Notes under the pieces: model-generated
Database searches by the model: none
Seen by the model: the letters and a program-made list of their open reading frames with translations, nothing else
Told to the model about the DNA's origin: nothing
In this document: one piece after another, positions 1 to 7,989 of the stretch
Layout: every line of letters begins with the position of its first letter
Numbering within the stretch: the stretch's first letter is position 1
NCBI RefSeq assembly: GCF_018417535.1
Contig: NZ_CP070978.1
Span: 744,001-808,000 of the forward strand
DNA length: 64,000 nt
Direction: 5' to 3'
Source: Burkholderia pyrrocinia
GTDB lineage: Bacteria; Pseudomonadota; Gammaproteobacteria; Burkholderiales; Burkholderiaceae
Position numbers and translations under genes: made by a program

Positions 1-341
1 CGATCCCGATGAACCGCTTCCGCCCGAACATCGTCGTGTCGGACCTCGATGCATACGAAGAGGATTTCGTCGAACACCTCGACACCGACGGCGCGACGCC
101 CGTGCGGCTGCGCCTCGTGAAGCCGTGCACGCGCTGCCCGATGCCGACGATCGACCAGGTCACCGGCGCGCCCGACCCTGCATGGCCGCATGAGCCGACC
201 GACACGATGCAGACCTATCGCGCGAATCCGAACTACGACGATGCGCTGACGTTCGGCATCAACGCGATCGTCGTCGAAGGCGCGGGCGCGTGGCTCGAAA
301 TCGGGCAGTCGGTCGAAGCGGAGATCGGGTTCGGCGATTGA
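1..341 (+). CDS. MOSC domain-containing protein, C-terminal part (cut by window start)
   Basis: Only the last ~110 residues are present; the frame is open back to base 1, so the gene begins outside the window. The RFRPNIVV block followed by the CTRCPMP stretch is typical of the C-terminal half of MOSC/YcbX-type proteins, which bind a molybdenum cofactor sulfide through a conserved cysteine. By family knowledge such proteins act in Mo-cofactor-dependent reductions, often with a ferredoxin-like partner. The cysteine pair in CTRC fits this family. The next gene is convergent, its stop 7 nt away. The exact substrate cannot be said. Confidence 0.8.
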   Translation, partial: IPMNRFRPNIVVSDLDAYEEDFVEHLDTDGATPVRLRLVKPCTRCPMPTIDQVTGAPDPAWPHEPTDTMQTYRANPNYDDALTFGINAIVVEGAGAWLEIGQSVEAEIGFGD

Positions 342-348
342 GCCGCGC

Positions 349-1242
349 TTACGGCACCGTATAGCCGTCGCAAGCGGGCAGCAGCCGGTCCGGCACGTAG
401 GTCGCGGAAGCCGGCTCGAACCCGAAGCTGCGCCGATATGTGCACTGCCGATCGACGACCGTGACCAGATCGCGCTTGCGCAGCGGCGGTGCGGCGAGCG
501 AATCCTTGTCCCGCGACACATGCCCCGGAAAGCTCGTTGCGCGCGTCGCGTACAGCAGTCGCGGAAAACCGGACCCGACGGCCCGGTCGAGGTGCAGCGT
601 TGCATTGAACGCGTATTCGTCGTGACATGCGCCGAGCCGCCTGCGCTCGTCGCGCTCGGAAAAGCACGCGCGGATCATCGCCGAACCCGACAGCGAAACA
701 GTCAGCACTTCCTGCGTACGGAACGCGGCGCCTTCCGGCACGACGCGGATCAGCCGTAATTCCGACGCCGATGCGCCGCCGCCCGAATAGCCGGTGGACA
801 GGTTGTACTCGACGCCGACGATCACGCCGCCGGCCGCGTCGGCGACGCGCAGCACATGCGGCCACAGCGTGAAGCCGCCGTGGTTGTCGCCTGACAGATC
901 GTCGAAGTCGGCGCGCACATCGGCCGCCTGCCCGTCGATTCGCGTGACACGCAGCGCGGCCGGACGGTCGACATCGCCGCTCCGGATCTCGACGCAAACC
1001 TGCCGATCGTCCGTGCAGCCCTGCTCCGCATCGGCCAATTTCGCGGGCACCGTCACGCTCAGCGGTTCCATGCGATTGCCCGCGCGGTCGGTTTCGACGG
1101 TTGGCGCGGTCGCGGCATAGGCCGGCATCGTCGCCCCGAGCGCGAACAGCGCCGCGACGCCGAGCATCGCGGCGCGGCCACGACGAATGCGCTGCGCGTG
1201 CCGCGCCGGCGCGGCGGAAAAGGATGCGGTAGTGAAATTCAC
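349..1242 (-). CDS. Hypothetical secreted protein
   Basis: A protein of about 297 residues starting at a GTG at 1242. That start is preceded by CAGGATAA, a fair ribosome binding site, and gives a basic N-terminus, a hydrophobic stretch (MLGVAALFALGA) and an AYA-A cleavage-like site, i.e. a Sec signal peptide; an in-frame ATG at 1167 is the alternative start. The mature part has several cysteines (CTDDRQVC, CFSERDE, CHDEY, RQCTYRR), suggesting disulfides in the periplasm. I recognise no catalytic motif and assign no function. It is convergent with the MOSC gene and lies just downstream, on the same strand, of the histidine kinase. Confidence 0.6.
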   Translation of the reverse strand: MNFTTASFSAAPARHAQRIRRGRAAMLGVAALFALGATMPAYAATAPTVETDRAGNRMEPLSVTVPAKLADAEQGCTDDRQVCVEIRSGDVDRPAALRVTRIDGQAADVRADFDDLSGDNHGGFTLWPHVLRVADAAGGVIVGVEYNLSTGYSGGGASASELRLIRVVPEGAAFRTQEVLTVSLSGSAMIRACFSERDERRRLGACHDEYAFNATLHLDRAVGSGFPRLLYATRATSFPGHVSRDKDSLAAPPLRKRDLVTVVDRQCTYRRSFGFEPASATYVPDRLLPACDGYTVP

Positions 1243-1365
1243 GGCATTATCCTGACGGTTATCGGGCCTCGGCGCGCATGGCGCCGGCACGCTTGCCTGC
1301 ATGTGCCGGCGTCGGCTTCGCAGCCTACCCTGCCGCGGGATCATCGGCCAGCCGCAGGCACGTCG

Positions 1366-2787
1366 TCATGCCGCTCGCGACGCCGCGTCGTTCACCGCCG
1401 GCAACCGGATCGTCACGACCAGCCCGCCGCCGGCCGCATCGGCAAGCGTCACGCTGCCCTGGTGCACGCGTGCGATCTCGCGCACGATCGACAGCCCGAG
1501 CCCCGTCCCTTCGACGGTCTGCGTCTTGCTGCCGCGATGGAAGCGCTCGAACACCGCGTCGCGCTCGTTTTCTGGAATCCCCGGCCCGTTGTCGATCACA
1601 TCGAGCCGCGCGTGCTCGTCGTCGCGCGACACGCGCACCGTGATCACCGCGCGGTCGCCCGCATAGCGGATCGCGTTGTCGATCAGGTTGCCGATCATCT
1701 CGCCGAGCAGGTCGGACTGCCCATGCACGTCGACATCGGCCTCGTGTTCGAAGCCGAGATCGATGTCGCGCGCGCGTGCAACCGGCGACCAGTCGAGCGT
1801 CACGCTGCGCGCGAGCCGATGCAGCGCGACCGGCTTGTGCGCGATCGCATGGCCGCTGTCCGAATCGAGCCGCGACAGCGACAGCAGTTGCTGGACGATC
1901 TTCGCGGCCTGTCGCACCGCGCCGTTCGCGCGCCGCAGGTGACCGTTCACGCGCGGCTGCTCGTCGGGTCGCAGCGCGAGTTCGACACCGGCCTGCACGG
2001 CCGCGAGCGGCGTCTTCAACTGATGGGCCGCATCGGCGAAGAAGCGGCGCCGCGCGACCTGCATCCGCTGCGTGCGGCCGATGTACTGGTTGATCGAATC
2101 GACGAGCGGCGCAAGCTCGCTCGGCATCGCGCCGGTGTCGAGCGGCGTCGGGTCGTCCTCGCTGCGCGCGGCGACCGTCGCCGACAGCCGGTTCAGCGGC
2201 CGCAGCCCGCGCCCGACGCCGAGCCACACGATCCCGAGCGCGAGCACGACGAGCAACCCTTCCTGCAGCAGCGAACCGACCAGGATCTCGCGTGCGAGCG
2301 CCTGGCGCGCCTCGATCGTCTCGCCGACCATCACCCAGACGATGCGCGACTGCGCGGTCGGCACGTCGTGCACCGGAATGCGCAGCGCGGCCATCCGCAA
2401 CTGCTCGCCGCGATAGACGACGTCGTAGTAGCGCGTGACGAACAGCGCGCCGTCGCCCGCGTCGCGCCCCTGCGGCAGCGGCAGGTCCGGGTAGCCGGTG
2501 ATCGTGTGGCCGTTGTCCTCGCGGATCAGGTAGTAGATCTTGCCGCCGTCGCTCGATTCGAGCATTTCGAGCGCGAGATACGGCAGGTCGACCTCGATCT
2601 CGCCGTCGTTGAGCCGCACGCCTTCGCGAATCGACTTCAGCGACGACGACAGCGTGCGGTCGAACGCGACGTGCGCGGCGCTCATCGCGCGCTGGTACGT
2701 GAGCCACGAGTCGAGCGCGAGCAGGCCGAGCAGCGGCAGCAGCAGCCACAGCGCGACCTGCGTGCGCAGGTTCGGGCGGGTCACCAT
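1366..2787 (-). CDS. Two-component sensor histidine kinase, TctE-like
   Basis: A membrane histidine kinase of 473 residues. Transmembrane helices lie at about 9-31 and 168-192 and flank a periplasmic sensor of the type seen in TctE-like kinases. The H-box FADAAHQLKTP carries the phospho-histidine at H255; the N-box NLIDNAIRYAG and the G-boxes VIDNGPGIP and GTGLGLSIV complete the ATPase domain. The ATG at 2787 is chosen because it places the first helix at the N-terminus; the frame runs open to 2871 but that part is the GC-rich palindromic element. The response regulator lies 151 nt upstream on the same strand. TctE homologues often sense carboxylic acids; the ligand here is unknown. Confidence 0.88.
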   Translation of the reverse strand: MVTRPNLRTQVALWLLLPLLGLLALDSWLTYQRAMSAAHVAFDRTLSSSLKSIREGVRLNDGEIEVDLPYLALEMLESSDGGKIYYLIREDNGHTITGYPDLPLPQGRDAGDGALFVTRYYDVVYRGEQLRMAALRIPVHDVPTAQSRIVWVMVGETIEARQALAREILVGSLLQEGLLVVLALGIVWLGVGRGLRPLNRLSATVAARSEDDPTPLDTGAMPSELAPLVDSINQYIGRTQRMQVARRRFFADAAHQLKTPLAAVQAGVELALRPDEQPRVNGHLRRANGAVRQAAKIVQQLLSLSRLDSDSGHAIAHKPVALHRLARSVTLDWSPVARARDIDLGFEHEADVDVHGQSDLLGEMIGNLIDNAIRYAGDRAVITVRVSRDDEHARLDVIDNGPGIPENERDAVFERFHRGSKTQTVEGTGLGLSIVREIARVHQGSVTLADAAGGGLVVTIRLPAVNDAASRAA

Positions 2788-2802
2788 GCCTCCCGCCGGG
2801 CC

Positions 2803-2907
2803 GCCCCAAGGGGCGTAGCGGGGAATTCGCGGAGCACCGCTCTGCGCCCGCGCAGCCGGCCGGCTTTGCAAAGCCGGCCGTGGACGGCATGCGCCCCCTT
2901 GGGGGGC
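2803..2907. repeat. GC-rich palindromic intergenic element between regulator and kinase
   Basis: The 151-nt gap between the response regulator and the kinase holds a 24-bp perfect palindrome at 2857-2880 centred on TTTGCAAA with CGGCCGGC-type arms. It is flanked by smaller inverted repeats, GCCCCAAGGGGC at 2803-2814 and a GCCCCCTTGGGGGGC-like block at 2893-2907. In RNA it would fold into consecutive hairpins, so it may cap the regulator transcript or lower kinase expression. Its look is that of a dispersed intergenic repeat. I saw no second full copy in the window. Confidence 0.6.
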
Positions 2908-2938
2908 AGCGAACGCCAGTGAGCGTGGGGGTCGTAAC

Positions 2939-3610
2939 TCATACCGCCTTCGCTTCGAGCAGATATCCGAGCCCGCGCAGCGTGACGATCGCGACGCCCG
3001 TGTTCTCGAGCTTCTTCCGCAGCCGGTACACGTAGATCTCGATCGCGTCGGCGTTGACCGATTCGTCGAGCCCGAAGATCTTCTCCGACAGCGTGTCCTT
3101 GTTGATCGCGCGGCCGTTGCGCAGGATCAGCACCTCGAGCACCGAGCGCTCGCGCGGCGTGAGCGACAGCGGTTCGCCCGCGAGGTGGAAGCTGCGATCG
3201 ATACTGTCGTACGAAAGCGGCCCGCATTCGACCCGCGAATGCTCGTGGCCGAGGCTGCGCCGGATCAGCGCGCGGGCGCGCGCCTCCAGTTCGGTCAGCT
3301 CGAACGGCTTCGCGAGATAGTCGTCGGCGCCGAGATCGAGCCCCTTCACGCGGTCCTCGACCGACCCGTGCGCGGTGAGGATCAGCACCGGCACCGGATT
3401 GCGCCGCGCGCGCAGCCGCCGCAGCACCTCCAGCCCGTCGAGCTTCGGCAGCCCGAGATCGAGGATCACCAGCGCGTAATCCTGCGTGCGCAGCACGTGG
3501 TCCGCCGCTTCGCCATCCGCCATGTGATCGACCGCGAAGCGCGCGGCGCTCAGCGCGTCGTTCAGCGACTGGGCCAGGTTCGGATTGTCTTCGACGAGCA
3601 GCACACGCAT
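2939..3610 (-). CDS. OmpR-family response regulator, TctD-like
   Basis: A 223-residue regulator with a receiver domain (about 1-115; acidic pocket EDN near residue 7, phospho-acceptor D51 in VILDLGLPKLDG, conserved K in LAKPFE) and a winged-helix DNA-binding domain (about 130-220, with LTPRERSVLEVL and the recognition region DAIEIYVYRLRKKL). It is the cognate partner of the kinase immediately downstream. Length and domain order are normal for the OmpR/TctD class. By analogy with TctD it may control carboxylate uptake; the ABC transporter-porin operon 3 kb away is a possible but unproven target. Confidence 0.9.
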   Translation of the reverse strand: MRVLLVEDNPNLAQSLNDALSAARFAVDHMADGEAADHVLRTQDYALVILDLGLPKLDGLEVLRRLRARRNPVPVLILTAHGSVEDRVKGLDLGADDYLAKPFELTELEARARALIRRSLGHEHSRVECGPLSYDSIDRSFHLAGEPLSLTPRERSVLEVLILRNGRAINKDTLSEKIFGLDESVNADAIEIYVYRLRKKLENTGVAIVTLRGLGYLLEAKAV

Positions 3611-3735
3611 GGGGATTCCGGTAAGGTCAGCGACAGGCCGCTACATTACATGATCCTTTCCATGTCGACGCCTCGCGGAAACACCGGTTGCGCCGCCCCT
3701 GCGAACCCGCAGCGCCCGGCCCGACCGGCCGTCGC

Positions 3736-4971
3736 TCATCGCTCGGCAGCGGGACGGTTCCCGGTCGCGAAGCGCGAACCGTCGGTCACGCGCCGCTCGC
3801 GAAAACCGACGACCACCGCCAGGAACGCGACGCTCGCGCCGACCGTGACGGCAATCATCGGGCGGGCGGTGCCGTCCGACAGCCACGCCAGCACGCCGCC
3901 GCACGCGGCCGTGATCGCCATCTGGATAAAGAAGAAGAGCCCGGACGCCGTGCCGGCGATCTTCGTGTACGGCTGCATCACCGCGAACTGACAGGCCGGA
4001 ATCGCGATCCCGACGGCGATCATCACGACGAACATCGGGACGACGAGGGCCGCCACCACCGCCGGGGCGATGGTGCCGCCGACCCACAGCACCGCGGCAC
4101 CGACCAGATTGATGCCGGCCGCCGCCGCGATGACCGAATCGGCTTTCCAGCGGCCGCTGGTGCGCGCGAACACGCTCGAGCCGATCAGGTAGCCGAGCAC
4201 GGTCAGGCCGAAGATCGCGGCATAAACCGGGCCGGACACGCCCATTTGCCGCTGGAACAGCGTCGACGATTCCGCGATGAACGGATAGTACGTGCAGTAA
4301 GCGAAGCTGATGGCCAGCGAATAGCGCAGGAAACGGCGCTCGCGAAGCAGCCCGGCGTACGTCCGCAGCAGGCCCGGGCCCGGCACCGGCCGCGCGTCGC
4401 GTGCGCGGGTCTCCGGCAGGCAGCGCAGCACCATCGCCGTCGCGACCAGCCCGCCCGCCGCCAGCCATCCGAACACGCCGCGCCAGCCGAGCCACTCGGC
4501 GACCGCGCTTCCGGCCAGCGGCGCAATCACCGGCGACAGCGCCATGCCGGCCGAGATTCGACCGAGCATCGTGGCCTGCATCGCGGTCGGAAAGCGCTCG
4601 CGCACGATGACGCGCCCGATCACCGTTCCGCTGCAACCGCCCAGCGCCTGGAAGATGCGTGCGGCGATGATCGCGGGGATGCTGGTCGACAGCGCGCAGG
4701 CGATGCTCGCAATGACGTAGACGCACAGGCCGCCAACGAGAACGGGACGGCGGCCGTACCGATCGGACAACGGCCCCGACACCAGCATCGACAGCGCATA
4801 CCCGACCATGTAGAGGGTCAGCGTGAGCTGCAACTGGGCGTCGGTGCCGTGCAGCGCGTCCGCCATCGCAGGCAGCGACGGCAGATATGCATCGATCGTG
4901 ACCCGCGGCAGGCACACGACGAGCATCAACAGGAACAGCCAGCCCCACTGGGGCAAGGAACGCGTCTTCAT
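3736..4971 (-). CDS. MFS drug-resistance-type transporter, Bcr/CflA family
   Basis: An integral membrane protein of 411 residues with about twelve hydrophobic segments. The N-terminal block DAYLPSLPAMADALH and the loop GPLSDRYGRRPVLVGG are hallmarks of the Bcr/CflA branch of the major facilitator superfamily, which exports drugs or metabolites by proton antiport in the inner membrane. The ATG at 4971 is chosen because it starts just before the first helix; a very long upstream in-frame extension is only the antisense of the MocR gene. The gene is divergent from the MocR-type regulator, 111 nt apart, which suggests that regulator controls it. The substrate is unknown. Confidence 0.87.
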   Translation of the reverse strand: MKTRSLPQWGWLFLLMLVVCLPRVTIDAYLPSLPAMADALHGTDAQLQLTLTLYMVGYALSMLVSGPLSDRYGRRPVLVGGLCVYVIASIACALSTSIPAIIAARIFQALGGCSGTVIGRVIVRERFPTAMQATMLGRISAGMALSPVIAPLAGSAVAEWLGWRGVFGWLAAGGLVATAMVLRCLPETRARDARPVPGPGLLRTYAGLLRERRFLRYSLAISFAYCTYYPFIAESSTLFQRQMGVSGPVYAAIFGLTVLGYLIGSSVFARTSGRWKADSVIAAAAGINLVGAAVLWVGGTIAPAVVAALVVPMFVVMIAVGIAIPACQFAVMQPYTKIAGTASGLFFFIQMAITAACGGVLAWLSDGTARPMIAVTVGASVAFLAVVVGFRERRVTDGSRFATGNRPAAER

Positions 4972-5082
4972 GCGGTGAGTCCGTCTCCGGTCGGATGGGT
5001 GTGGTCGGTGTGGCCGACAGCAATCTAAGGGGAAAGTGATATAAGTTGAAGAACCATTAAATCGAATACTGACTGGACCACT

Positions 5083-6570
5083 ATGCCGCGAGGCAAAGCC
5101 GCGATTCCGCTTGATCTGCCGTGCCCTTCCGGGCTGTCGACCGGCAGCCCGCAGTCGAAGCAGGCGTGCATTGCCGACGCGATTCGCGACGCGATCCTGA
5201 AGCGCCTGCTCCCCGGCGACAGCCCGCTGCCGTCCAGCCGGACCCTTGCCGCGCGCTGGTGCGTTGCACGGGGAACCGTCGAAGCGGCGTACGACTTGCT
5301 GTGCTCCGAGGGCTACATCGCACGCACGCGAGGGTCCGGGTCGCGGGTGTGCGCGGTGGTGCCGGACAGCTATCTGCGCGCGACCGCGCAGCCGCGCGAT
5401 GGCAGCCCCCACCGCCCCGACACGCCCCGCGCGTCGGCGGGCACGACGGACGCGGCCGCGCCGGAACACGGCGTGCGCCCGGGCGTCCCGTTCGTCGCGC
5501 GACTCGCCGATCCGGGCCTGCTGCCGATGCAGCAATGGAAGAAAGCACTCGGGGCGAGCCTGCTCGCCGCGACGGCGGACGACCTCGGGGCGACGCCGTC
5601 GCAAGGCGTCGAAAGCCTGCGCGCCGAAATCGCCGCGTACCTGCGGGAATACCGCGGCATTCCGTGCGAGGCCGGCGACATCTTCATCACGACCGGCATC
5701 CGGCATTCGATCGATCTCGTCGCGCGAACGCTGCTCGCGCCCGGCTCGACGGTGCTGATGGAAGATCCGGGCTATGCATCGGCCTGGCAGATTTTCACGC
5801 TTGCGGGCGCGACCGTGATCGACGTGCCGGTCGATCGGGAAGGGATCGACACAGCGTCGCTGGATCGCCATCCCGACGCGCGCGCGGCCTACGTGACGCC
5901 CGCCCATCAGGCACCGCTCGGCGTCACGATGTCGGTGTCGCGCCGGCTCGAACTGCTCGACTGGGCGCAGCGCAGCCGGGCATGGATCATCGAAGACGAC
6001 TACGACGGCGAATTCAGTTACCAGACCGCCCCGCTGCCCGCGCTGAAATCGCTCGACACCTGCGACCGCGTGATCTACTGCGGCTCGTTCAACAAGACAC
6101 TGTTCTCCGGGCTGCGCATCGGCTTCATGGTCGTGCCGGCGGAACTGCGGCCGATGCTGTCGGCCGTGTGGCATGCGACCGCGCGCGCCGTCGGCGTGGC
6201 ACCTCAACTCGCGCTGGCCCGCTTCATCGCGCACGGCGACTTTGCGAAGCACCTGCGCGCCAGCCGCCACGCGTACCGCCAGCGGCGCGACATCGTGCTC
6301 GACCAGCTGGCGAAGCACGCCGGCGGGCGGTACACGGTGTCCGGCGAGCACGCGGGATTTCATTTCGTGCTGTGGCTGCCGCCGGGGATGGACGACACAT
6401 CGTTCGTCGCGCAGGCTCACGCGGCCGGCGTCGCGTTGCAGACGATCCACGGATTCTGTCGAAGCGCCGAGTGCGAAGCGGGTGTCGTCGTCGGCTATTC
6501 GGCACTGACGACCGCGCACGCGCGGCATGGCGGCCGAATCCTCGGAAAGCTGCTGGCGCAACCCGCGTAG
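5083..6570 (+). CDS. MocR/PdxR-type GntR-family transcriptional regulator with aminotransferase domain
   Basis: A fusion of 495 residues. Residues about 25-95 form a GntR winged helix-turn-helix (LPSSRTLAARWCVARGTVEAAYDLL), followed by a linker and a fold-type-I aminotransferase domain (about 135-495). The PLP-binding lysine is K338 in GSFNKTLFSGLRIG, and the PLP-ring aspartate is in IIEDDYDGEF. MocR proteins sense PLP or an amino-compound and activate or repress the adjacent divergent gene; here that is the MFS exporter. The sequence ACTGGACCA just before the ATG resembles direct-repeat operators described for MocR proteins, but only one clear copy is visible. Confidence 0.9.
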   Translation: MPRGKAAIPLDLPCPSGLSTGSPQSKQACIADAIRDAILKRLLPGDSPLPSSRTLAARWCVARGTVEAAYDLLCSEGYIARTRGSGSRVCAVVPDSYLRATAQPRDGSPHRPDTPRASAGTTDAAAPEHGVRPGVPFVARLADPGLLPMQQWKKALGASLLAATADDLGATPSQGVESLRAEIAAYLREYRGIPCEAGDIFITTGIRHSIDLVARTLLAPGSTVLMEDPGYASAWQIFTLAGATVIDVPVDREGIDTASLDRHPDARAAYVTPAHQAPLGVTMSVSRRLELLDWAQRSRAWIIEDDYDGEFSYQTAPLPALKSLDTCDRVIYCGSFNKTLFSGLRIGFMVVPAELRPMLSAVWHATARAVGVAPQLALARFIAHGDFAKHLRASRHAYRQRRDIVLDQLAKHAGGRYTVSGEHAGFHFVLWLPPGMDDTSFVAQAHAAGVALQTIHGFCRSAECEAGVVVGYSALTTAHARHGGRILGKLLAQPA

Positions 6571-6788
6571 CCGTCTTTGCCATCGTTGCCGCGTCCGGCG
6601 GCGACCCGCTTCCTGCCCTTTTCAAACCGCCCCGCGCGCCGCGAAAACCGCGGCCGCCGTCGTTTCGACCTCGGGAAATCCATGACACAAAGGACGCGAT
6701 TGTGAACGGAAATGAAAGCAGGCTGAAAGTGCCTCGCAATTAACATCCGCGTCACTCGAACAACATCTATGCGTAACTGGAGGAAGAC

Positions 6789-7889
6789 ATGCCGTTTGCA
6801 CCGAAGCACCTCGCCGCCGCGCTGGCGATCGTCCTGGGCACTGCCGCCGGCAGCGCCGTCGCACAGGCTCCGGCCGGGTATCCGGGTAACTACCAGGGCG
6901 TGATCGACGCCGCGAAGAAGGAAGGCAAGCTGATCGTCTACTCGACGACCGACACGGGCCTCGTGCGCCCGCTGATCAAGGACTTCGAAAGCCTGTACGG
7001 CGTCAAGGTCGAGTACAACGACATGAACAGCACCGAGCTGTACAACCGCTACATCAGCGAGAACGCGGCGAGCAGCACCAGCGCCGACGTGCTGTGGAGC
7101 TCGGCGATGGACCTGCAGGTCAAGCTCGTCAACGACGGCCTGATGGCACCCTACGATTCGCCCGAAAGCGCGAACGTGCCGCAATGGGCGCAATACCAGA
7201 AGCAGGCGTACGGCACGACGTTCGAGCCGCTCGCGATCGTCTACAACAAGCGCCTGATTCCCGAAAACGAAGTGCCGAAAACGCGCGCCGACCTGATCAA
7301 GCTGCTCACGTCGCAACCCGACAAGTTCAAAGGCAAGGTCACGACCTACGACGTCGAGAAATCGGGCGTCGGCTTCAACGCGCTGACGCAGGACGCGCAC
7401 CTGAACGAGAAGGTCACGTGGGAGCTCGTGAAGGCGATCGGCGCGACCGGCCCGAAGCTGCAGTCGAGCACGGGCGCGATGATGGAGCGGATCTCGTCGG
7501 GCGAGAACCTGATCGGCTACAACATCATCGGTTCGTACGCGTACGCGAAAGCGAAGAAGGACAAGTCGATCGGCTACGTGTTTCCGAAGGACTACACGCA
7601 GATCGTGAGCCGCCTCGCGACGATCTCGAAGAAGTCGAAGAACCCGAACGCCGCGAAGCTGTGGGTCGACTACCTGCTGTCGAAGCGCGGCCAGACGTTG
7701 ATCGCGGACCAGGCGAACCTGTATGCGATCCGCACGGACGTCACGGGCGAAACGTCGGCCGCGAGCCTGTCGAAGGAACTCGGCGATTCGCTGAAGCCGA
7801 TCCAGATCGGCACCGGCCTGCTCGTCTATCTCGACCAGTCGAAGCGCCTGGCTTTCCTGAAGCAATGGCAGCAGTCGATCAAGCGCTGA
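6789..7889 (+). CDS. ABC transporter substrate-binding protein (AfuA/FbpA-like)
   Basis: A periplasmic binding protein of 366 residues with a signal peptide ending near SAVAQA (about residue 26). The start has a strong Shine-Dalgarno, GGAGGAAGAC, just upstream. The body (GKLIVYSTTD, KDFESLYGVKVEYNDMNS, ADVLWSSAMD) is typical of the group of binding proteins that includes Fe3+ (FbpA/AfuA), 2-aminoethylphosphonate and spermidine binders. The paired tyrosines that bind ferric iron in FbpA are not evident; the matching region reads IIGSYAYAK. The substrate may therefore be an organic anion rather than iron. It is the first gene of a four-gene operon with permease, ATPase and porin. Confidence 0.85.
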   Translation: MPFAPKHLAAALAIVLGTAAGSAVAQAPAGYPGNYQGVIDAAKKEGKLIVYSTTDTGLVRPLIKDFESLYGVKVEYNDMNSTELYNRYISENAASSTSADVLWSSAMDLQVKLVNDGLMAPYDSPESANVPQWAQYQKQAYGTTFEPLAIVYNKRLIPENEVPKTRADLIKLLTSQPDKFKGKVTTYDVEKSGVGFNALTQDAHLNEKVTWELVKAIGATGPKLQSSTGAMMERISSGENLIGYNIIGSYAYAKAKKDKSIGYVFPKDYTQIVSRLATISKKSKNPNAAKLWVDYLLSKRGQTLIADQANLYAIRTDVTGETSAASLSKELGDSLKPIQIGTGLLVYLDQSKRLAFLKQWQQSIKR

Positions 7890-7902
7890 TCCGCTGACTG
7901 CC

Positions 7903-7932
7903 GGCCGCCCGCCGCACACCGCGCGGGCGGCC
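7903..7932 (+). terminator. Intercistronic GC hairpin between binding protein and permease
   Basis: A perfect 10-bp inverted repeat (GGCCGCCCGC at 7903-7912, GCGGGCGGCC at 7923-7932) lies just after the binding-protein stop. It lacks a strong U tract, so it is more likely a partial terminator or 3' stabiliser that keeps binding-protein mRNA in excess over permease mRNA, a common arrangement in ABC operons. Confidence 0.5.
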
Positions 7933-7989
7933 CCTTCCCCTTACCGACTTCCTAGAGGCGGCCATCCGGATGGCCGCAGGGGCGAACTC

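Noticed and set aside
1198..2922. Long plus-strand open frame (574 codons) opposite the histidine kinase
   Set aside because: Arg/His-rich translation with no domain; it is the antisense of the kinase gene, whose motifs are complete.
4972..6561. Minus-strand extension of the MFS frame across the MocR gene
   Set aside because: The transporter starts at 4971 with its first helix; the extension mirrors the MocR coding sequence.
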